Of a stretch of DNA of 64,000 nt, positions 1-12,234 are shown piece by piece. The stretch spans positions 62,001 to 126,000 of the forward strand of contig JAVSML010000951.1 of assembly GCA_038503035.1 (NCBI GenBank). The letters are read 5' to 3'. Position 1 is the first letter of the stretch. The number at the start of each line of letters is the position of its first letter. The notes under the pieces are model-generated. The model ran no database searches. It had not been told where the DNA came from and was given only the letters and a program-made list of their open reading frames with translations. A program made the translations under genes and the position numbers. The DNA comes from Crocodylus rhombifer (lineage: Eukaryota > Chordata > Crocodylia > Crocodylidae).

Positions 1-449
1 CTCCAACATGTCAGCCTGCTTGAGCTGCCATTGTCTGTCAAATCATTTTAAGTGATGAATTGTTTCTTCTGGCACTAAATCAGCCACTCTCAGACAGCTG
101 CTGAGGAGGAAAAAAAAGGGGGGGGTGCTTAAACTGTTATAGCTGGTCTCTGTTCTCTTGGCATTTACTCCCACATTTATATCTTGTCTTTAATTATAGT
201 TTAACCTCTTTGGGGCAAAGGCTTCTTGAACAGTGCCTAGCACAAACCTGATTGCTCTCCTTGGGGCACTGCAATGTGACACAGCTACAGACAATTCAGC
301 AGATAAGTGTTTTACTTGGCATGGTCTGCCTGGCTCACTATGGATGGAGACAGATGTGAAAAAAGCAAAAACAAAAAATAAATCAAAATAAAAACCCAGC
401 ACTTTACTGGAAGAGGAAGCATGTTAGTTTGACCCAGCTCCCCAGCATC
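1..449. other. Intergenic, no gene seen
   Basis: No exon or recognisable full repeat is visible. The sequence contains a short A-run and G-run near 110-126 and an A-rich tract near 360-392. Confidence 0.5.
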
Positions 450-560
450 TGTATAGATCAGGGGCTTCAGTGGGGCTTTTTGGTGATTTTAGCTAAAGCT
501 GATTCAATCAGCTATTAGATAAAGTGGCAAAAAGCCCCATTGAAGTGCCCGATCTATACA
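450..560. repeat. 111-bp near-perfect inverted repeat (hairpin MITE)
   Basis: The two ends are inverted copies of about 33 bases: the left begins tgtatagatcaggggcttca and the right, read on the other strand, begins tgtatagatcgggcacttca. Both continue into TGGGGCTTTTTG. The middle is a second imperfect fold (agctaaagctgattcaatcagct). This fits a minimal MITE; a transcribed hairpin is a less likely alternative. Confidence 0.7.
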
Positions 561-779
561 GACATTGCACAAGCCAGGTCCAACTAATGCAATGTCTCTT
601 TTGGGCATACGTTGCCCTCAGTGTGAGGGTGTGCTGAGCTGAAAGTAAAGAGCCTTTTTCCCCCCACATCTATAAGCAGCCAACAAGTGAAAACAGGGAT
701 GTCGGAAAGCTTGAATAAAACAGCTGGCCCCAGCTACACAGATCTGCCATCTAGCTTGATGAAGATTGAAGTCCTCTTT

Positions 780-965
780 CTTATGGTCTAGGGGACTGAG
801 ATTAAGGAGTCCTGGGTCTCCTTGGGCTCTGCCACTGGCTCGTTAGGTAACCCAAACCAAGTCACTTAACTCCTATGTGCCTCAGCTTCCTCCTCTGTAA
901 AATGGGGCTAATATCCCGATTACTCTGAGATCTTGTGATGGGAAGTGCTGTATAAATGCAAAGTA
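780..965 (-). mobile_element. MIR-like SINE, antisense
   Basis: The plus strand shows the reversed MIR pattern: gagtcctgggtctcc, ctctgccactggct, caagtcacttaactc, cctcagcttcctcctctgta and aaaatgggg. These are the tRNA-related and core sections of a CORE-SINE. It is old and diverged, consistent with a slowly evolving amniote genome. Confidence 0.75.
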
Positions 966-2081
966 TTCATTGTCCTACCCTTCCAAAATGGGAGAGACAG
1001 GGCTCAAATGACAATGAACAAACAATCCAGTCTAATCCAAGCATGCGACAGTGTCAGCAATATTGCCAGCTGTAATATCAAGGTCCAAGAGCTTTGTCGC
1101 TTCTGTAATTACCAGCATCCATGTACCCAATGTCTTCTAGCCTCCCCTTGACCGTGTCTCTGCCTGTATAAGGAAACCTTAGAGCAGGTTAAAAAGGACC
1201 CACGCTAGGCCTCTGACCACCCTGTGTTAAGATAGGTAGGACTGAAACCCTTTGCAGCCTGAACTACAGCGTCTGCTATGGAGCTTGTGCTTGAATACAC
1301 ACACATGCAAAGTGTAGACTTTTGTACTGGGGGAGACTCCCGCAAGTGCCGGTTTATCCGGTAGTCATCTGTAACCGCCTGTTATTATGGAAGGCATTTG
1401 TGTTCGCTAATCAGTTTTCTCCCTTAGAATTCAGCAGCTCCTGCTTAATCCCGCAGTGCCAACATAATCCCCCCTTTCATGATACCGGTGTGTCGGGTTC
1501 AGATGAAAGAGAAATGGCTCGGCCTCATCACCTTTCTCAAGTCGCATCCCACCTCAGCTGCAATCCAGGAGCAGGAGTCAGAGATGACGGCCGAAGCCAA
1601 GTCCCACCAGTACAAAGAGGTGACGTTGTGCTGCAACCTCTCATAACTCCTCTACTCCATGTAGCCAGATGGTTCTTTTATCCGCAGCCTCAGCCTTGAT
1701 GCCAGCTATATTCCTTTCCCCAACCCTGCTCTCCATCCTTTACACTGATATAGGACCTGATCAAAAGCCTGTTGAAGGCAAAAGAAAGCCCCCCCTCCCC
1801 ACCCCCGAGCCTGATCTTCAAAAGTATGGAGGCACCTAACAAATAACAGAACTCAAGCTCCTTACTTGCTTAGGCTGTCTGGAAAATCCCACTAAGCACC
1901 TCAATGCATCTACCTTCAACACTGTACTTCCCACCATTCACTCTCGCTCAGGCCTTAGGTGATCAGAACGAAGAAAGGTCCTACCAGAACGGCTCTGCTT
2001 TTTTCCTCCTCTTATACCTTCCCTTACAACATGTCCTAGGCTTAAAAGTAGCACCTGGTACAAGGCCCAATTTAACGTTAC
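966..2081. other. Intergenic, no gene seen
   Basis: The 125-residue open frame at 1322-1699 has no recognisable domain and no convincing exon boundaries. A short C-rich tract lies near 1790-1806. Nothing else can be named. Confidence 0.45.
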
Positions 2082-2677
2082 TAAGGGCATGTCTACACGT
2101 GCATTTACACGTGACTAAATTTAAATGTGCATTAAGCTAATGCACATTAAGTGATTTTTGGCAGGTGTCTTTGGCATTTGCAGGTATCAAATTTAGGTGT
2201 GGATTAGCCTAAGTTAATGTGCGTTAAGGGCACCCATGGCAATCCGTAAGGGGCGCACATGGGTGCACGTGCACCTCCCGAGATGGCAGTGACCCCCTGA
2301 GATTGGCCACCACCGCCATAGCCGGCGACTTCTGCAGGCAGTTGCCAATTGCCACTTGGTGCTCATCACCGCTTGGTGCTCGCCGCCCTCCTCCTCCCCC
2401 ACCCCATTTTGTGGCCAACACCGCTGTGGGCACCTGTGACCCGTGTTCACCACCAACGTCACTACAGCTGTCTGCAGGCAGTCCCTGCTTGCCCCCGCTA
2501 TGCCCCCCACTGCTGACACCGTCACTGCCACCTGCGGGCAGTCGCCGTGCCCCCCACACCCCGCCAGCCTAGGGGGCATGACGCGTTCACAAGGGGCACA
2601 CATGCGTAGATGCACACCCATAATTTTCATTAACTTAGGCTAATGCGCGTTAATGCATTTTGTATAGACACACCCTG
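2082..2677. mobile_element. Non-autonomous DNA transposon with GC-rich interior
   Basis: The ends are inverted: left TAAGGGCATGTCTACACG, right on the opposite strand CAGGGTGTGTCTATACA. Sub-terminal ATGCACATTAA/TTAATGCGC segments also pair. The interior (2230-2630) is GC-rich and repeats a CTGC[AG]GGCAGT motif. Flanking 8-mers aacgttac and gacatgac agree at only five positions, so a hAT target duplication is possible but unproved. Open frames in the interior are artefacts of GC-rich sequence. Confidence 0.65.
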
Positions 2678-2689
2678 GACATGACACCT

Positions 2690-3433
2690 CTCAGCCCTAC
2701 ATGGAGACCATGCGCCCCGAGGTCCTGGAGGCTATGAAAGCAGAATGCTGTATCTTGGGTTAATGGAGCAAAAGGAAGGAATCCCTTGGAAAGAGTTGGC
2801 CCAAGCGTTAATTAAAAAAAAAAGCAAGAAGGCAAGCAGGCAGTGAATCAGAGCAGCGGATTAGCACCAGGACCCTGCATCAAACTCTCTTTCTTCTGCC
2901 ACGGCCTCCAGGAGCTCGGCTGCAGCGCTGCTTTATTAAAAAGATAAAGGCCAGGACTGAATGTTATCAGGTGCGGTGGTGGCAGAGGTTAATTGCAGAG
3001 CCGCACGGACGGGCCGCAGCTGAGGAGAGAGGAAGGAAAAGGCGGGAGAGTAATTTAAAGAGATGTAAAATAATAATGATGGGAAGAGAAGAAACTCTCC
3101 TGGAAAACCCCACCGGAGCCGGCATCTCAGCTCCTAGCAACACAGGCTGCCGCTGCAAAGGATTGATAAAATAATAATTACCACGTCACAACCTCACTCC
3201 ATGCCTTAGCCCCCTTGGTTTCAGGCATGCTGTTGGCTCCACATTTATTGGCAGCTGTGCATCTTCCCTCAGTGCTGGGGGGCAGCGAGTGGTCAAGAGG
3301 CAGCTTGTCCCTCCACAGTCTGCAATGATGCTCTGCCCCCCATGATGCCAGCTATGGGGCGCTATCTGCTGAAGGGTGCATCTGGGCAGTGCTTGTGGAA
3401 AAAGGGTTGGATAGACTTGGCTAATGGCTAGAT
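2690..3433. other. Intergenic; 2800-3180 looks non-repetitive
   Basis: I recognise no repeat here. The 2800-3180 part contains AGATAA and TTATC GATA-type motifs and AATTA homeodomain-type cores. It could be a conserved regulatory element, but only cross-species alignment would tell. Confidence 0.3.
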
Positions 3434-3616
3434 CAGGGGTGGGCAAAATGCAGCCCAGGGGCAGGATGCAGCCGGCCAGGGCTTTCTATATGGCCTGTGC
3501 CCCCCCCAATTAAAAAAAATAGCATTTATCTGGCCCTGGCTGCCTGTCATGCAGCCCCCGATGGCTTGCCAAAACTCAGTAAGTGGCCCTGTGCCCGAAG
3601 TAATTGCCCACCCCTG
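3434..3616. mobile_element. hAT MITE, CAGGGGTGGGCAA family, copy 1
   Basis: The element begins CAGGGGTGGGCAAAATGCAG and ends TAATTGCCCACCCCTG, a clear terminal inverted repeat. It is flanked by ggctagat and ggctagac, an 8-bp target duplication with one mismatch, diagnostic of hAT insertion. The interior GGCC-rich text is shared with copies at 23731 and 47951. Confidence 0.9.
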
Positions 3617-3624
3617 GGCTAGAC

Positions 3625-5424
3625 ACACACACAGGATTAAAGTCACCACTTGTGGGAAGAAGCAGTGATCGCACCAACCTACAGTAGTAGGTTGGACACC
3701 CAAAAATGCTACCACTCTGCAGTCTGGGACCTAAGCTAACACGGCACTGTGATTTCAGCTCTGTGGCAACTGTCTTCAAGTTAGCATGAGGGTGGCTGGC
3801 ATCCTGTTTTCAGGACTTCCCTCCCATCTATTAGTGTTTCCAAAATGACTCCTCTCTTCTCTCCATCCTCCTACAAGCTCCAGTGAGAGATGCCTCCCCT
3901 TTAGTGGAAGCAACCCCATCCCCTTTACTTTCATTCTCAAAAAAAAGTGTAATTCCCATCTACTTAGCGAGTGCTCTGGTGGTGGCTGGGTCACATCTCA
4001 CCAAGCCCATAAGCTAGTGCGGCATCTCTCTCAGGTGTCTAAGTGCTCTAGGCACTCTGGAGCTCCCCAGAGAGTGAAGGGCAAGCCTTCAGCCACTGTG
4101 GGAGAGAGAGAGAGCGCAGAGGGGGCTCTGGTAGCAGCAGCTTTGCCCTCCACCAGCCATTCTTCTAATCTACTGACAGTAACAGCTAGCAGGGATGTTC
4201 TAGCTGTTTTCTTATTTTCAGGTTTGATGTGCAAGAGCCAAATGAAGACCTGAACAATCCATCACCTAGAGGTGCCATGTGCATGAGGGCGTGCACACAA
4301 CAGGGCCTTGCAGCTCTGATCAACGCATTTATAATCCCAAGTACAAGAGGTAGGTTTGGGGTTCAGAACAAGCCGAGGGACTCACGGGGCCTCTCTAGAC
4401 TGCAGTGTAGTGTTCACTGTACCCAAGCCAGCTTTACCAAGAGCAGTGTAGTAGTTGCAGTGAGAACCTCAGCTCAGACTAACTTCCTTGCTTCCTGGAC
4501 AGGTTTTGCAGCAAAGCAAGTGATCACTTGGGAGACTTTGCTCTTGGGATCCCTGGAACAGCTTTAACCATCCAGGGAGCCATTCCCTAGGCCTTGGCAG
4601 ACTGAGTTAAATCCTCACCTCTCCTTCTTCCTCTCTGTTAGCAATAGGGCTGGAATCAAAATCTGATTCATTACAGATAACTCTAAAATGCATTCCTCAA
4701 TTCTTTGGGTTCACTCTGATTTGATTGAGACCAGACTGTGCAGAGGGGTATACTGTCTGGAGTCACTATGATGGAAGGTGAAAGGATGCAGGAGGCTCAG
4801 GGGGTCTCTCTTCAAACTGCACCAAGCAAGACCTCAGGCTGCAGCAGACAGCTGCTCTGGCATTGAAGTTATGCGCTTATTGAGCTATTCTCACCAAGGC
4901 ACCAGGCCTTGCAACGGTTCCAGACACCATCTGTGCCCCCTCATCAAACGCAAATCACATCATTACTGGACCAAATAACATGAATTATAACTTCTGAGGG
5001 TCATTCATGTGCTACCAACATCATATACAGCATCGCTTGCTCACAGTGCCCCTCTGCTGTCTACATTGAACAGACGGAGTGATCCCTACTTGAAAGAATG
5101 AGTGGACACTGATCTGACATCAAGTCCAGACATACACACAAGCCTGTGGCAGCACACCGCGACCTCCTGGACATGCCATGTCTAAGAACAGTCCCTGTGG
5201 TCAGCAAACAGAAATTGTAAAATAAAGCAACCTGGATATGAAATTGTGGAACAAGAAATCATCCACAGACTGGATTGTGTTAAATATGGTCTAAAGTGAG
5301 GCTAGAGATTCTTATCCCATAACCTGGACTAGCTTTTATGTCTCAGATGGGCTGCCTTGGTCATACACAGGCTTACTAGTGACTTCCCTATTTATTGGAA
5401 GACTGTGATCCTCTTATCAAGGTT
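3625..5424. other. Intergenic, no gene seen
   Basis: Only short open frames without domain similarity occur. A GA-rich tract lies at about 4103-4115. The stretch around 4980-5330 resembles decayed transposon sequence but cannot be assigned. Confidence 0.4.
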
Positions 5425-5432
5425 ATGATCAG

Positions 5433-7138
5433 TAGGGCTGTGCAAAGTTTCAGATTGTGTTTTGGATTTGGAGAAGATTCAGATGATTCAGAGGCTGAAT
5501 CTATGAATCCAAATCTAATCACTAGAAGCTTTAGGCTTTCTGAATTGATTCAGAAAAGATTTGGCAATTCGGCCATAGGGTATAGTGGGGAATCAATGAA
5601 ATATCTTTAACTTTGTTTTTGTTTTTGTCTGATTCAGATGAAACGTGTAGGGATGGTAGCCTCTGCTGAGGGCATGAAGTCTGCCAAGTTTCAAGGTGAT
5701 GGGTGCAGGGGTTTCTTGGAAACTGAACCTCAAATCCTGAAAGCAAAACTCATGTTGTGTGTGTTACGTCACTGTGGGGTGAAAATTGCAGAGATGGTAG
5801 CACTTCCTGAGGCCACAAAGCCTGCAAAGTTTCAAGGAGATAGGTGCAGGGGTTTCTGGGAAACTGCACCTCAAACTGCTGACAAGCAAAACTCATGACA
5901 TAGGTGACACTGTGTGTGTATTAAGGCACAGGGGGCTGAAAACTGCAGGGGTGGTAGCCCCTGCTGCAACCACAAAGCCTGGCAGCTGTCAAGGAGATAG
6001 GCATAGGGGGAGTCTGGGTTCTGGGGCCCTGCACCCCTGGCCACAGGCAGGCAAAACTTGTGACGTGGGTGTTTGTGGGACTGTTTGTGTGTTCAGGTGT
6101 GCCCTTCCTGGCGCTGGGGCCTCTGTACAACATGGCAGTGTGCTCCCGTGAGGCCTCCTCCTCTCCTAGAGCCTCGGTCTGGTCCACCACTGTAAGTGAC
6201 GGCAGGTCAAATTAACTTAGCTGGCTCAACACCAATAGCACCAGCAGCAAAGGTACCCAGACGGACCTGTCACAGAGCCTGTCTTTTTATAAAGGAATTG
6301 ACAGCAAGAAGTAAAGATGTTGTGTTGGATATATGTTACTCATGGTGTGTGATGGCTTGTCTTGTGATTTTATATTTATAAGGTTATTATGAAAAAAAAC
6401 AAAAAAGTTAGAAAAATATATCTTAGGAAGCTTTTGGGTTGAAAAACCCTTTGTCAGGCTGAGGAAGTACCTGCAGTTGGTGTGTCTCCTGGTCCTGGAT
6501 GGAAGGAATAGTAAAGAAGCCAGAGGCTGGCCTGGCACACAATGCAGGAAAGAAAGTCAGTCAGTGAAAATGGAAATGGAGGCATCAGGGGGTGAGGTAC
6601 AGGCTGGCGGGGTGGGGGGAGAAGGGGGATGTAGCAGTGCAGGTAAAGGTGCAGAGGTATCTGGGCAGTCAGATGTCCAAGTTTTGCCTACCTGCGGCCA
6701 GAGGTGCAGGGCCCAGAACCCAGACTCCCCCTGAGCCTATCTCTTTGACAGCTGGCAGACTTTGTGGCCACAACAGGGGCTACTACCCCTGCAGTTTTCA
6801 CCCCCCTGTGCCTTAACACATACACAGCGTCACCTATGTCATGAGCTTTGCTCGTCAGAAGTTTGAGGTGCAGTTTCCCAGAAACCCCTGCACCTATCTC
6901 CTTGAAACTTGGCAGGCATTGGGGCCTCATCAGTGGCTACCATTCTTGCATGTTTCTTCTGAATCAGCCAGAAAACAACCAAGTTACAGATATTTCATTG
7001 ATTCCGCATTATACCGTGGCCGAATCTCCGAATCTTTTCCAAATCGAATTAGACAAATTCGAATCAGAAAAGCAATTTGGATCTCCAAATCAAATTGGCC
7101 GAATCTGAATCTAATAGTTGCCTATTTGCACAGGCCTA
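5433..7138. mobile_element. hAT element with long sub-terminal inverted repeats (1.7 kb)
   Basis: The ends are TAGGGCTGTGCAAAG and, inverted, TAGGCCTGTGCAAAT. It is flanked by an exact 8-bp duplication, atgatcag, at 5425-5432 and 7139-7146. Next to the ends are AT-rich blocks rich in gaatc/gattc. Inside the left half are three imperfect tandem units of about 140-157 bp starting near 5652, 5793 and 5950 (each with GTTTCAAGG[AT]GAT-like text). The right part, 6700-6960, is an inverted copy of these units. No transposase is encoded. A Penelope-type fragment is nested at about 6340-6470. Confidence 0.92.
6340..6470 (-). mobile_element. Nested Penelope-type fragment with hammerhead-like core, antisense
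   Basis: On the minus strand the text reads CCTGACAAAGGG, a short loop, then CCCAAAAGCTTCC, followed by an AT-rich tail. This mirrors the sense copy at 19480-19620, which has CTGAAGAAGGGC...GCCCAAAAGCTTG. Such cores are typical of the hammerhead-ribozyme-bearing ends of Penelope-like retroelements. Key core bases are altered, so activity is unlikely. Confidence 0.5.
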
Positions 7139-7146
7139 ATGATCAG

Positions 7147-8639
7147 ACCCTGTACTTCATCTTGCCAGTGCACCTGTTTTATGCTGGTGCGGGTGGAATT
7201 TCCTGATATACACTAGTGTAACCAAGAGCAGAATCAGGCCAAGGAGCCTACACAACACAAGAGACTCCTGGAAAGCCAAACAGAAGAGAACAGCAAACCG
7301 GTGATGAAAAAAACATTGCACCTTCCACTCTGCTGAGGAACAAAGCAGCTCAGGGCATAGCAGGGACAGAGGAGAACAGACTAAACCCGGACAGGTCCTC
7401 AAGGACCTTTACCAGGAGACCTGCAAGTGGCACCTCTTTATCTTCCACAGTTTGCCTATGGAACTCACTGTCACAAGGGCTGAGCAGGATATAAAAGTCA
7501 TTTCTGTACCTAATGACCATATCCAAAGATCCAGTAACAAGGACCTAAATCCTCATACTCCAGGAGTAAACCCTAAGTTGAGGTTGGGCTAGATGTTTCC
7601 CCAGGGGACAGGGCCTCACACAACAAAACCTCTCTGCTCCTCTGACCCAGCTGGTGATGGCTACTGGTGGAATCAGCATCCTGGACTCACAGAAGCCAGG
7701 ATCTCATCCAGCTGTTTGGAGGAATCCAAGAGTTAGATGAAGAGCAGGACCAGAAGTTGTGTCCATGCACCAGCTTCAAGAGAAACAACATCTGGCTCAT
7801 GTAAGTGGTAACCACAATAGGAGGAGACGGCACAAGGCAAAGAAACTTTTATGTAGTGCACTAGCTGGCATTGGTTTGACATGTTCCTGACGTCTGTGCT
7901 GATCTACTGCCTATTCTCCTGGTGTGTTGGGACATGAGATAGCTTGAGAGATACTGTGGTTAGTTTGGGGTGCTGTCTGCCCCTGAGAGAACATGTCTGG
8001 TAAGGTTTGGCATAACATGGTTTAAACCCAAGGGTAGAAATGTGCTTTCTAGAGGCTTTGTTTCTGGCTACACAGGTCCAACCCTTTTCAGCGCAGGGAT
8101 GACCTAGAAAGTAGGAACCTGCATTAATGAAAGAAAAATTAAACACACCTATCCCTTCCATCTGGGCCAGAAACTAACAACGGGGGGACACCTCCCTCCA
8201 CTGCCAACCACAGGGCAGTTAGTAATCCGGGGGCCTAACTGGACGTAAAGTAACAACAGAGGGGTGATAAACTACATGCAGTGGGATCCCGGCAGATGCA
8301 GGACCTCTTGGGCAGCACTGCGTAAAACATTGAGTTGAACTTAAGGATCTGATTAGGATTGAGAGCCACCAGCCTCCCTTGCTGGATAAATGTAGCAGGT
8401 TCTGGTAGACCGAGTTGGCCTAATTAAAGCACTTAACATCTCTAGCCTGTTTTATTAGATCAAGCCAGCTGCTCTTTCCTTTTCCTTATGGTGGTGATTG
8501 GTAGGGTATGGCAGAAAGAGGCAAGAGAAAAAAGGCATGTCTAAAAACACAGGGAAGGAGAGCAACAGATAATATGAGCACACTCGGATCAGAAGGCTTG
8601 TCAGGTCCATGATCATCTGGTTTCAAGGCAGCTTGATTC
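7147..8639. other. Intergenic, no gene seen
   Basis: The part 7147-7250 contains tatacactagtgtaacc and gagcagaatcaggcc, a motif pair I associate with an old interspersed reptile repeat that I cannot name. The rest shows no exon or repeat I recognise. Confidence 0.35.
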
Positions 8640-8800
8640 AGCGCTGACAACACCTCCTGGAGACTCAAGGGACCTGTGTTCTGTTCACGGTGTGACCACT
8701 GACCTGCTGGATGGCTATGGGCCATCTCCACTTCCCTACACCTCAGTTTCCCAAGCTATAAATTGTGGAAAATAATGTCAGCCTCCTTGCAAAGTCCTTG
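8640..8800 (-). mobile_element. MIR-like SINE, antisense
   Basis: The order gacctgtgttctgttc, gtgtgaccactgacctgct, cctcagtttcccaagctata and aatgtcagcctccttg matches a reversed MIR element. It is diverged. Confidence 0.65.
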
Positions 8801-8984
8801 GAAAAATTACTACAACGCTGGGTGCAGGGTGCAGCAAAGAGGGTGTGGGGTCTATCCCTTTTACTGGGATGTCACCTTTCACTAATCTACTTATTCACAG
8901 GCTCACAAGACTCATTACAACATCCAAAAGACCCAACTGACCACAAGACCCAGGTGTGCTAGGAGCCGTACATACATACACAGC

Positions 8985-9310
8985 AAAGACAGTCCCTGCC
9001 CTAGGAAGCTTATAAAGTAAGACAGACACAGATGATAAACTGAGGTCCAGAAGGATTAAAGGATTTGGCCATGGCTACAGAACAACACTTAGATCTCCCA
9101 AGTCACAGTGTCCTGCTTTAACCAAAAGTGTGACTCAGTGCAGCCAGACAATGAACTTGTGATGGTTGTTGCTGGGTGCTGCGGAGAAATGATCTGCTCC
9201 AGGGACAGCTGGGCCCGACCCCTCGAGCTGAACACAGAGCTCTGGTCATACCTAATAGCACAGCTAAGATTCAAACCTAGGACTCCTGCCCCATTTAGCT
9301 ACCAAACAAT
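8985..9310 (+). mobile_element. MIR-like SINE fragments, sense
   Basis: The text contains gtccctgccctaggaagctt, ctgaggtccagaaggatt, tggccatggctac and later gctaagattcaaacctagga, ctcctg. These match MIR core and 3' sections in sense orientation, apparently interrupted or duplicated near 9120-9230. Confidence 0.55.
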
Positions 9311-12005
9311 GGCCTATTTCCCACCATAACGTGGGTGCATTTTTGTACACAGGGTTCCCAGTGCCAGGCAATGCACACCATAAACATCAGGCAGGCTTTG
9401 TAGCTGGTGTAAACTGGCACTGAGGAGTAGCCCCAGCAAGAATAGACAGGAGAGTAATAAGGAGAGTTATAAGGAGTGTGAGGGACAGGATGGGGAGGCA
9501 GAAGAAGGGAGAGAGACAGAAGGCCTTGGGCCCATTCAGAAATACAGAGGATCATCTGTCAGATATATCCCTTCCCCAGTCTGCCCCCATCCCATCTTGC
9601 TTGCTTACTTGAACACCCCAGCTCCAAACCAGTGCAAAATCAGAAATCTGGGCCCCTTGAATAATGCAGGAGCCTTGCAGTGAACAGTGGCATCTGCCTT
9701 TTGTGCCACATCTGGGCACTGCTGTGGAAGGGGCAGCCTAGTTTGGGCCTGCTCTCTAGCTCCAGCTCCTCATCAGCCCAAGAAGCCCTGCAGCAAACCA
9801 GCAACAGGGCTTTAGGAGGGCCAAGGTCCTGTGAAGAAGCAGGGGGACAGGGCTGCACTCAATACTGTCGGGAGCCGGCTGGGGTCCTAGGCAGGCAGCG
9901 TTTTGCAGGCTGCTGTTGTCAATGCTGTCCCCAGTCTAATGCTCTCCTGCTAAGGCCTCTCGCACCACTCCACCAGTGCCCCTCTTTGCTGCCATATAGC
10001 ATCTCCGAATGGTCGAGGCATCTGTGCCCTACATATGTTGGAAAATGTACCCACATCCTGGCCCACAGTGACCTTTAATATTCAAATCTGGGGATTCAAC
10101 AGAGCTCTGCCAATGTACCAACTCTCAGACTGGTAGCACCACCTCTGCTATTTTGGTTTTGGCCTCTCCTGCCCTCATGCCCCAACACACACAGTCCTGC
10201 CGATGCACCTCAGCCCTGACCCACTGCAGCCCCCCTGCTGTCTCAGCTATTGCCCACATATTGCAGACATCCTTTTAATAACAATTACAGCCCAGAGGAC
10301 TTTCACCCACTTGGATTTTCTAGTGCAAAATCTGAGGTGGCACAAAGCCAATTCTGCTCAAAAAAGAAACCTCAGCACCTTCCCTACTTTCCCGTACTCT
10401 TTTATCCCCCTTGCTGCATAAAAACCTGCTTATTTTCCAAACTCCACCCCCAGAAAACTATGGGACTTCTATAAGTTCCTACTTTAGCTCTTCTATTGAT
10501 AACATTTCCTTCTGGTTTAGAAGGGTCCCAACAAGCTGAACTCCAAAGAAACAGCCTAAAGCCACCACCAGCCAGGAGCATCCAATTTCCTCTTGCTTGG
10601 CTATGGGTAGACTGGCTGCCCCGAGTGAGATCCCAAGAGATTGGGAATGGAAAACTTACAGCCTCTGGGCCAGATCTGACCTGCAAAACGATGTGTGGCC
10701 TGCAGGGCTGATGGAGGGGCTAACTCTAGGGTAGAGCAAATTGGGGTGGGGCTGCCACCGAAAATGAGGGACACAGAGTCCCACTGGAAATGTGTTCATG
10801 GTCTGGGGTGAGCAACAGCCACATTAGCCCTTACTGCTGTGTCTGCATCCAGCTTGCCTGGAGGGGACAGTTTGACTTCTATAAACTAGACCATGTTTCC
10901 TATCATAAGTGGATGCAGCAGCTCTATAGTGTACCAGAGGACCTATGCACTTACTATCCCCTTCAGACTATTCAAGGATCAGTGGCTCCCATTACCCCAG
11001 TTCTGTTAACGTGACAGCTTCCCTGCGCGCTCACCTCTTCAATCCTGCTCTCTGCTAAGGCTAGGAGGTGGCACATGCAAGGCATCTGACAGGAGAGATT
11101 TTGTAGCGCCCATGTCTTGTTGTGCTACCTCATTATATTCCTCCCTAAAGGAACATCATGATCCTCACAGGGCAAATGTTGTAAAAAGTCCCGTCAGGGT
11201 CTGGATCCCACCAGAGATACATGCAGAGGCAAAAATAAATGGACAATCTGAGCCTTTCCTCCCTGAGGGTTTGGCTGTCTAAAGTGGCAGCCTGTTGAAG
11301 CCAGCCCCTGGGCGAGAGCCCGAGAGACACGGGCTGTTGTACCACATTGCTCATTAGTACTCATTTACACCTGCCACTCCGGCTGCTGTGTGAAGCTGGG
11401 CTCAGCTCAGACAAGAAACATCCTCCACAACTGGAAACAGTTCCCCAACCTCAGCAGGGATTGCCGTGTAGCACAGGAAGCAGGATGCTCCCTACCACGG
11501 CCTTTGGTTTGCATGTGAGTTGTCATGCTTGTGAACATCTGTAACATTGAATCCATCCATCCCACTTCACAGGCCAGCCACGGACCAGGATGCAGAAGCC
11601 CTGACAGCAGCTCTGGGAATGGGTAGAGATACAGGTTGGGCACTGGTGTCACCAGAAAGGAGCGAGAGGACTCACACATCCTTTCCCTACTCCAAAGTTT
11701 AGTGGTCTTGCTTACACCCATCCCTAACCCACCTCCTTGCACTCTCAACACTTCTGGTTGTACAGCTGCAAGGGAGGAAGCAAAGTCCCATCATGAAGCC
11801 TAGGAGCTTTGAACCAGGCACAAATTCAAAGAGGGGCCACAAAATTTGCCCTTGACCATTTCTCCTGCACATTGAGTGTTGCTTAGATGAGCTAGCTCCT
11901 CAGATCCTCTTGCAAGTCAAATGCAAACACTGCTGGATGTGCCCCACCGATCACAACTGGTTCTTGGATGAGGGGAAGGAGTCCGACCTCCTCAGGAAGC
12001 CACTG
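9311..12005. other. Intergenic, no gene seen
   Basis: No exon with plausible splice sites and domain similarity is visible. The 132-residue frame at 9680-10078 is serine- and cysteine-rich without recognisable motifs. Around 10645-10715 a fragment resembles the interior of the CAGGGGTGGGC MITE (cctctgggccagatctgacc). Confidence 0.4.
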
Positions 12006-12115
12006 GGCTGGGATACGGGGGACCTACCTGGGCTCAAATACTGACTCTGCTCCCAGCTCACTAGGTAACCTTAGGCAAGCCATTGCTCTGTACCTCAGTT
12101 ATCTTCTGTTAACCC
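12006..12115 (-). mobile_element. MIR-like SINE fragment, antisense
   Basis: The segment ctgggctcaaatactgac, ctctgctcccagctcacta, ggtaaccttaggcaagcc and cctcagttatctt is the reversed tRNA-related and core part of MIR. Confidence 0.65.
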
Positions 12116-12234
12116 GATTAGCCAAAGGGTGAGCAAATGCTATGAGCTCCTCAGGGCAGGATCCGTCTCCGGCAGTAGGCACGACCAATCCAGCACAACA
12201 GGACTCTGATCTCAACCAAAGCTTATGGGTGCTG

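Noticed and set aside
2214..2643. Overlapping frames of 66-138 residues
   Set aside because: Composition artefact of the GC-rich interior of the 2082-2677 element; no codon bias or motif.
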